A stretch of 64,000 bases of DNA from Saprospiraceae bacterium. GTDB lineage: Bacteria; Bacteroidota; Bacteroidia; Chitinophagales; Saprospiraceae. The stretch is taken from NCBI GenBank assembly GCA_020628095.1, contig JAHDFP010000001.1, forward strand, positions 1-64,000, read 5' to 3'. Position 1 is the stretch's first letter, and every line of letters starts with the position of its first letter. Both the position numbers and the translations under genes were made by a program. A model generated the notes under the pieces. It made no database searches. It was not told the origin of the DNA and saw only the letters and a list, made by a program, of their open reading frames with translations. This document shows, one piece after another, positions 1 through 10,100 of this stretch.

Positions 1-1190
1 CGTTCGCTATCGTAAATGTCTGTGTACAACTTGCGCTTCTTCCACAATCATCTGTCACTGTATACACTATCTCATACTGCGCGCCATCACAATCCGCTTG
101 ACCACTCACTAAATTAGGGCCGTCCGTTGTCACGGCACTGCCTAAGCCACATGACGTTGTCGTCGTTGGCGTACCTTCTGCTATATCACTCGCACACTCT
201 ACTGTCGCATCCGCTGGGCATACTATCGTAGGTCCATCATTCGCTATCGTAAAGGTCTGTGTACAACTTGCGCTTCTTCCACAATCATCTGTCACTGTAT
301 ACACTATCTCGTACTGAGCTCCATCACAATCCGCCTGACCGCTAACTAAGTTTGGTCCGTCTGTTGTTATTGCGCTACCTAAGGTACATGACGTTGTCGT
401 CGTTGGTGTACCTTCTGCTATATCACTCGCACACTCTACTGTCGCATCCGCTGGACACACGATTGTCGGGCCATCATTCGCTATTGTAAAGGTTTGTGTA
501 CAACTCGCACTTCTTCCACAATCATCTGTCACTGTGTACACTATCTCATACTGAGCTCCATCACAATCTGCTTGACCACTTACCAAGTTTGGTCCATCTG
601 TTGTTACAGCACTGCCTAAGCCACATGACGTTGTCGTCGTCGGTGAACCTTCTGCTATGTCTGCTGCACACTCTACTGTCGCATCTGCTGGACATACGAT
701 TGTCGGTCCATCATTCGCTATTGTAAAAGTCTGCGTACAACTTGCGCTTCTTCCACAATCATCTGTCACTGTGTATACGATCTCATATTGTGCTCCATCA
801 CAATCTGCTTGACCACTCACTAAGTTTGGTCCATCTGTTGTTACGGCACTGCCTAAGCCACATGACGTCGTTGTCGTCGGTGAACCTTCCGCTATATCTG
901 CCGCACACTCTACTGTCGCATCTGCTGGACATACGATTGTCGGGCCATCGTTAGCTATCGTAAAGGTCTGCGTACAACTTGCACTTCTTCCACAATCATC
1001 TGTCACTGTGTATACGATCTCATACTGCGCTCCATCACAATCTGCCTGACCGCTAACTAAGTTAGGGCCGTCTGTTGTTATTGCGCTACCTAAAGTACAT
1101 GAAACAGTTACAGTAGGTGAACCTTCTGCTATATCTGCTGCACATTCTACTGTCGCATCCGCTGGACATACTATTGCAGGACCTATGTTA
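1..1190 (-). repeat. Tandem 237-bp (79-residue) HYR-like repeats
   Basis: Five consecutive units repeat with an exact 237-bp spacing: the same landmark occurs at 4, 241, 478, 715 and 952. Each unit encodes a Cys-rich domain containing CPADATVECA and YTVTDDCGRSASC. Units are very similar at DNA level, mostly differing at single bases. The array continues past the window start. The period is a multiple of three, so gain or loss of units keeps the reading frame. Confidence 0.9.
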
Positions 1191-4100
1191 CTGATTGTTA
1201 TAGTTTGTGTACAATTAGTTTCTCTGAAACAATCTTTCACAGTATATACAACCTCGTATATAGACGCATCACAATCTGGAAGACCAGTAGTTAGAGAAGG
1301 ATCTGTATTGGTTACTGTAGCATCACAGCAAGAGCTGTAATCTACCGCTGTAGGACTCCAATCAGCAATACACTCTACTACTACATCATCAGGACACTCT
1401 ATGACCAACACACACTCATCATCACCATCATCCTCATCGTCAGCATCTACAGAACCATCATTATCAGAAGGTCCTATGTCTCCATCACCGTCCGTGTCAG
1501 CACCATTACCTTCTTCTGAATCCAAATCAACCTGATCCATTGCAGTTACCTCCGCAATATTGTTGTAATCGCCACCCGCGGCTGGCGAATTAACAACGGC
1601 ATCGAAAGTAAATGTTGTACTACCTGGGAAAGCAATGTTTACTCCAGACCATACAATAGTACTGCCTACAACAACTCCACCACCGCTTATATTAGAAGGA
1701 CTTGAATATCCTGATGGTAAGAAGTCTGTTATCTCTGCATTTGTAATAGGACTTGGTCCATCATTAGTTACTTCTATAGTAAATGTTACAGTCTCTCCTG
1801 TCAATGGAGTATTATTATCAACTGTTTTTATCAAAGAAATATCAGCAATTGGTCTCAAACCGAAATCAATTGTCATATCTCCATTGTCATCATCTATAGC
1901 ATCATCTTTATCACCATTATCAAATGGCTCATTAGTCGGCTCTGTATCAGGAGTCAAGTTGAATACAGTAGATGTGATTTCTCCATCAGTGAAACCATCT
2001 CCATCCGTATCCTGCTGATCACCGTTATCATCACCATCCACTTGGTCATCGCCACTTACGCCGTCACTCGAAATAGAGTTAGACTCAGGAGCTGTAAATT
2101 TGATATAGTAATCACCTGGCAATAATTCATCAAACAAGTAACTACCATTATTATCTGACACAGTAGTGGCCACTAACTGGTCTGTATCCGCATCATATAA
2201 CTCAAGTGTTACTGTCTTACCTTTCTCGCCAAGGTTCTCCTCATTAGGATCTTGTACTCCGTTGTTATTATTATCAGAGAATAATGTAGATCCTACTGAT
2301 ACCAATCTAACTAAACCGAAGTCAATCGTCATATCGCCATTATCATCATCTACACTGTCCTTACCACCGTTACTACTTGGCTCATTAGTTGGCTCTGTAT
2401 CTGCTTGTAGACTAAATACGTTAGATGTAATCTGACCATCTGTCAGGCCATCTCCATCGCTATCTGTCTGCGTACCGTTATCATTACCATCTGCCTGATC
2501 ATCACTACTGAAATCAGTTGTCGATGATACTGGCGCTGTATCTGGTGCATCAAATGTGATATAGTAATCTCCTGGCAATAACTCATCAAATAAGTAACTA
2601 CCGTCTGCAGTTGTATTAGTTGTAGCAACGATTGCATCTGTTGCCGCATCTCTCAACTCCATAGTCACTGTTTTCCCTTTTGAGTCTAAGCCTTCTTCTC
2701 CTGGATCCTGTACACCATTATCATTATCATCAAACCATACCGTAGATCCTACTGATACCAATGGTACCAATCCAAAGTCAATCGTCATATCTCCATTATC
2801 ATCATCTGCGCTGTCTTTGTTACCATTATCACCTGGCTCATTAGTTGGCTCTGTATCTGGTTGCAAGTAGAATACGTTAGATGTTACTGTACCGTCTGTC
2901 ATACCATCTCCATCTGTATCCTGTTGTGTACCATTATCATTACCATCTACTCCATCATCATCATCAAAGTCTGTCGTCGATGATACTGGCTGTGTATCTG
3001 GTGCTTCAAACTCGATGTAATAGTTACCTGGTAACAACTCATCAAATAGGTAACTGCCGTTATTATCAGATGTTGTTGTCGCTACTAACTGACCTGTATC
3101 CGCATCATATAACTCAAGTGTTACTGTCTTGCCTTTCTCTCCCAAATTCAACTCATCTGGATCTTGTACACCGTTGTTATTATTATCTGAGAACAATGTA
3201 GATCCTACTGACACCAATCTTACTAGACCGAAGTCAATCGTCATATCGCCATTATCATCATCTACACTATCCTTACCACCATTACTACTTGGCTCATTAG
3301 TTGGTTCTGTATCGGCTTGTAGACTGAATACGTTAGATGTAATCTGACCATCTGTCAGGCCATCTCCATCGCTATCTGTCTGCGTACCGTTATCATTACC
3401 ATCTGCCTGATCATCACTACTGAAATCAGTTGTCGATGATACTGGCGCTGTATCTGGTGCATCAAATGTGATATAGTAATCTCCTGGCAATAACTCATCA
3501 AATAAGTAACTACCGTCTGCAGTTGTATTAGTTGTAGCAACGATTGCATCTGTTGCCGCATCTCTCAACTCCATAGTCACTGTCTTACCTTTGGAATCTA
3601 AGCCTTCTTCTTCTGGATCTTGAACACCGTTATCGTTATCATCAAACCAAACAGTAGACCCTACTGACACCAATGGCACTAAACCGAAGTCAATGGTCAT
3701 ATCTCCATTATCATCATCTGCACTGTCTTTGTTACCATTATCACCTGGCTCATTAGTAGGCTCTGTATCTGGTTCCAAATAGAAAACATTAGATGTTACT
3801 GTACCGTCTGTCATACCATCTCCATCTGTATCCTGTTGTGTACCATTATCATTACCATCTACTCCATCATCATCATCAAAGTCTGTCGTCGATGATACTG
3901 GCTGTGTATCTGGTGCTTCAAACTCGATGTAATAGTTACCTGGTAACAACTCATCAAATAGGTAACTGCCGTTATTATCAGATGTTGTTGTCGCTACTAA
4001 CTGACCTGTATCCGCATCATATAACTCAAGTGTTACTGTCTTGCCTTTCTCTCCCAAATTCAACTCATCTGGATCTTGTACACCGTTGTTATTATTATCT

Positions 4101-7100
4101 GAGAACAATGTAGATCCTACTGACACCAATCTTACTAGACCGAAGTCAATCGTCATATCGCCATTATCATCATCTACACTATCCTTACCACCATTACTAC
4201 TTGGCTCATTAGTTGGTTCTGTATCGGCTTGTAGACTGAATACGTTAGATGTAATCTGACCATCTGTCAGACCATCTCCATCGCTATCTGTCTGCGTTCC
4301 GTTATCATTACCATCTGCCTGATCATCACTACTGAAATCAGTCGTTGATGATACTGGTGCTGTATCTGGTGCATCGAATGTGATATAGTAATCACCTGGC
4401 AATAACTCATCAAATAAGTAACTACCATCTGCAGTTGTATTGGTTGTAGCAACGATTGCATCAGTTGCTGCATCTCTCAACTCCATAGTCACTGTTTTCC
4501 CTTTTGAGTCTAAGCCTTCTTCTCCATTATCTTGAATACCATTATCGTTATCATCGAACCACACTGTAGATCCAACTGATACCAATGGCACTAAACCGAA
4601 GTCAATCGTCATATCACCATTGTCATCGTCAATAGCGTCATCTTTATCACCATTATCAAATGGTTCGTTAGTTGGCTCTGTATCTGGTTGTAAGTAGAAT
4701 ACATTTGAAGTAATCGTACCATCTGTCTGACCATCACCATCTGTATCTTCTTGAGTACCGTTATCATTACCATCTACTCCATCATCATCGTCAAAATCTG
4801 TCGTCGATGAAACTGGTTGTGTATCTGGTGCTTCAAACTCGATGTAATAGTTACCAGGTAACAACTCATCGAATAAGTAACTTCCGTTATTATCAGATGT
4901 TGTTGTAGCTACTAACTGACCTGTATCCGCATCATATAACTCAAGTGTTACTGTCTTACCTTTCTCTCCTAAAGTCAATTCGTCAGCATCCTGTACACCG
5001 TTATTATTATTATCTGAGAATAATGTCGATCCCACTGACACCAATCTTACTAGACCGAAGTCAATTGTCATATCGCCATTGTCATCATCGATGTTATCAT
5101 CTTTTCCACCGTTAGATCCTGGCTCATTAGTCGGTTCTGTATCACCTTGTAGACTGAATACGTTAGACGTAATCTGACCATCTGTCAATCCATCTCCATC
5201 ACTATCCGTCTGCGTACCGTTATCATTACCGTCTGCTTGATCATCATTGTCAAAATCAGTCGTCGATGATACTGGTGCCGTATCAGGCGCATCAAATGTG
5301 ATGTAGTAATCACCTGGTAATAACTCATCAAATAGGTAACTGCCATCTGTCGTCGTATTAGTTGTAGCTACGATTGCATCTGTTGCCGCATCTCTCAACT
5401 CCATGGTTACTGTCTTACCTTTTGAATCTAAACCTTCTTCTCCATTATCTTGAATACCATTATCGTTATCATCAAACCATACTGTCGATCCCACTGATAC
5501 TAATGGTACAAATCCAAAGTCAACAGTCATATCACCATTGTCATCATCTGGATTTTTGTCACCATGCTCTCCTGGCTCATTAGTCGGTTCTGTATCTGGT
5601 GTTAAGTTAAAGACATTAGAAGTTACTTCTCCGTCTGTAAGTCCGTCACCATCTGTATCTTGCTGCGTACCGTTATCGTTACCATCTACTCCATCATCAT
5701 CATCAAAATCAGTGGTAGAAGATACCTCTTGAGATTCTGGTGCATCAAATTTGATGTAGTAATCTCCCGGAAGTAAATCTTCGAATAAGTAACTACCATC
5801 ATTATCTGATGTTGTCGTCGCTACTAACTGATCCGTGTCAGCATCATATATCTCTAATACAACAGTCTTTCCTTTCTCACCAAGGTTTTGCTCACCTGGA
5901 TCTTGGATACCGTTGTTATTATTATCTGAGAATAATGTTGATCCTACTGATACAGTTCTTACTAGACCGAAATCAATAGTCATATCTCCATTATTATCAT
6001 CTATATTATCATCTTTTCCGCCATTAGAACCAGACTCATTAGTTGGCTCCTCGTCAGGGAATAATGCGAATACATTAGATGTAATCTGTCCATCTGTCAG
6101 ACCATCTCCATCACTATCAGTCTGTGTACCGTTATCATTACCATCTACTTGATCATCATTATTAAAATCTGTAGTCGATGAGATAGGCGCCGTTTCTGGT
6201 GCATCAAATGTGATATAGTAATCTCCTGGTAATAACTCATCAAAAAGGTAACTACCATTAGACGTCGTATTAGTCGTCGCTACGATTGCATCTGTTGCTG
6301 CATCTCTTAGCTCCATGGTTACTGTCTTACCTTTTGAATCTAAGCCTTCTTCTCCATTATCCTGAAGACCATTGTCATTATCATCAAACCAGACTGTAGA
6401 TCCTACTGACACCAATCTTACAAGACCGAAGTCAATGGTCATATCTCCATTGTTATCATCTATGTTGTCGTCTTTTCCACCATTGGTACCAGACTCATTC
6501 GTCGGTTCCTCATCAGGGAATAGAGAGAATACATTAGATGTAATCTGTCCATCTGTCAGACCATCTCCATCACTATCAGTTTGTGTACCGTTATCATTAC
6601 CGTCCACTTGATCATCATTATCAAAATCAGTCGTTGATGATACTGGTGCAGAATCTGGTGCATCAAATGTGATATAGTAATCACCTGGTAGTAATTCATC
6701 GAATAAGTAACTACCGTTAGATGTAGTATTAGTAGTCGCAACAATGGCATCTGTATTTGCATCTCTTAACTGCATAAGTACAGTCTTTCCTTTAGAGTCA
6801 ACTCCTTCTTCTCCGTTATCCTGAAGACCATTGTTATTATCATCATACCATACCGTAGATCCTACTGATACTAGTCTTACTAGACCGAAATCAATGGTCA
6901 TATCTCCGTTATCATCATCTAAGTTGTCATCTTTTCCACCGTTAGAACCTGATTCATTAGTTGGTTCTTCGTTTGGATAAAGAGAGAAGATGTTAGATGT
7001 AATCTGACCGTCTGTAAGACCGTCACCGTCACTATCAGTCTGCATACCGTTATCGTTACCATCTTGCTGATCGTCATTACTGAAATCAGTAGTCGATGAT

Positions 7101-10100
7101 ACGGGTGCAGAATCTGGTGCATCAAATGTGATATAATAATCACCTGGCAATAACTCATCGAATAGGTAACTACCATTAGCCGTCGTATTCGTTGTTTCTA
7201 CGATAGCATTAGTCGCGGCATCTCTTAGTTCTAATGTAACTGTCTTACCCTTAGAATCGACACCGTCTTCACCCGCATCTTGGATACCGTTATTATTATC
7301 ATCATACCATACTGTAGATCCTACTGATACTAATTGTACAAGACCGAAATCGACAGTCATATCACCATTCTCATCACTCAAGGCATCATCTTTGCCTCCA
7401 TTCGATCCCGTCTCATTAAGAGGCTCATCATCTGCTCTTAATACAATAACTGGTGATGTAATCATACCATCTGTCAATCCATCTCCATCAGTATCTTGCT
7501 GACTACCATTATCATCGCCATCCTGCTGGTTATCTGCTGTATCTGTTGTCGTAGAAGATACTGGCGCTGACTCAGGTGCCATAAACTGAACAATGTACTC
7601 ACCTGGTAAAAGCATATCGAAGATATAGCTACCATTAGTTGTCGTATTAGTCGTTCTGATTACTCCACCTGTTCTAGTATCAACTAATTGCATTGTAATG
7701 GTCTTACCCTTAGAGTCCACTCCAAGTTCTCCATTGTCTTGCAATCCGTTATTATTATTATCATACCATACTGTAGAACCAATACTCATCAATGGCACTA
7801 AACCGAAATCAATCGTCAAGTCACCATTGTTATCATCTGCATCATCCAGATCTCCTTTCTTTTGGCTCTCTGTAGGCTCTTGATTATCGGCAAGATTAAT
7901 GATCGGCGATCGGATCACACCATCTGTGACGCCATCACCATTCGTATCTTGCTGTATACCATTGTCATCGCCATCCTGCTGGTTATCTGCTGTATCCGTC
8001 GGTGTAGACGATACTGGTAGATTACTAGGTGGCATAAATTCTACATAGTAATTACCCTCAAATAAATCATCGAAGTAGTAACTACCATTAGCACTTGTTA
8101 TCATGGACTCTATGAAAGTCCCATCCGCTCTATATAAATCTACTTGAGTTTCCTTGCCTTTAAGACCTAAAGACAATTCACCCGCATCTTGCATACCATT
8201 ATTATTATCATCCGAGTAAAGGACACCCCCTATACTCACACATGGTACGATAGGAACAACTACTGTAGCCGTATCCGCACAACCGCTTTGTGCATATACT
8301 ACAACAGTATATGTCGTTGTCTCAGTCGCATTAGTTGTTATTACTGCAGAAGACCCAATCTGGCCAGCAGGCAAATTAGTACCCTCAAACCAAGCATAAG
8401 TCAAAGGTGACCCTGGCTCATCTGGTGGTGGCGTACTGCCTGAAGCATCTAAAGTAAAATCATTTCCTGCGCAGAAAACATTTGGTCCTACGGCATCTGC
8501 AACAGGATTAAGATTGACGTCTACTATAACTGTTACTCTATCTACTCTGAAACATCCGTTAACTGGATCATCTACTGTCAACTCATACTCAGAATCGACC
8601 AATGGACTAACCAAAGGCATATTAGATGTCGCTCCATTATCTATCGAGTTAAAATCTCCTGATACTACTCTCCAGAAGTAGTTTCCGAACTGAGATGAGG
8701 CACTACCGTCAAGAACTACACTTCCGCCTTGACATACAACCTGATCTTCACCAGCTCTTGCTTTTACAGCTTCTGTAATGTTTATCTCTCCTGTACAAGT
8801 CGCCTGACATCCCGTTGCTGGATCAGTAGCTACCGCTGTCCATGTATACTGTCCAGGTACATCTGGCCAGTTCATCACTAATGATGGTGATGTCAATGTT
8901 CCACTAACTAGAGCTGGATTACCAGTGAAACTCCACTGATAAGTCACATTAGGTAGAGGAGAACTAATCTGAAACTGTGCTGGCTCATCCGCACAACGCA
9001 CATCTGGTGCATCGCAAGTTAGTGCCAGTGTCGTAGATATTACTGTAACCTCGTCTGTATCCGTACACCCATTAGCATCTGTTACAGTAAGTACATATTG
9101 TCCAGGTGCTCCAGCTGTCGCATTAGCTTGATTAGCATTAGTGACACCAGGACCTGTCCACAAATAAGAATAACCCGCAGTCCCTCCGGACGCAGATCCA
9201 TTTAAAGTAATCGAATTTGTTTCGTCTAAGCATATTACATCATCACTCCCCGCATTAGCCGTCGGTAAACAATGTACATCAAATGTTATCACATTACTAA
9301 AGACATAATCTCCACAACCTATTCTTCTTGCTCCTCTTCTAAATTGATGGTCTGCACCATTATTCCCCCATACGACATCTTTAGTTGTTACCCAATTAGT
9401 CCATTCTGTCCAATTATTATCACATGCACCTGATCTTCTGAATTGCCATAAGTATTCTACGGCTCTTCCGCAACCTCCTGTGGCATCTGGCCCTCCAAAA
9501 GTCTGATCAGCTGGAATAAGATTACAGAATTCTCCACCACCACTTATGGTGCCTGGATTAGTAATTGGCTGCTCTACATCAAATGTTATGACATTACTAA
9601 ATACGTAATCTCCACAACCTACTCTTCTCGCTCCTCTCCTGAACTGATGATCCGCTCCATTATTTCCCCAAGTAACATCTTTAGTTGTTACCCAATTAGT
9701 CCATTCTGTCCAATTGTCATCACATGCACCTGATCTTCTATATTGCCATAGGTATTCTACTGCTCCTCCACAGCCACCAGTAGCATCTGGTCCACCGAAA
9801 GTCTGATTATCTGGAATAAGACTACAGAAAGTTCCACCTCCAGATATCGTACCTGGATTAGTCACTGGTTGTTCTACATCAAATGTTATGACATTACTAA
9901 ATACGTAATCTCCACAACCTGCTCTTCTCGCTCCTCTTCTAAACTCGTGGTCACTTGCGCTATTTCCCCAGACCACATCTTTGCTAGTCACCCAGTTAGT
10001 CCAGCCGGACCAACTATTATCACATGGTGCCTTACGTCTGAATTGCCATAAATACTCTATTGCTGCGCCACAACCACCAGTAGCATCTGGTCCACCGAAG

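Noticed and set aside
1635-5732. Plus-strand open frames across the SdrD_B array
   Set aside because: They are antisense shadows of a strongly repetitive minus-strand gene: Ser/Leu/His-rich low-complexity peptides that repeat with the same 912-bp period as the real gene.
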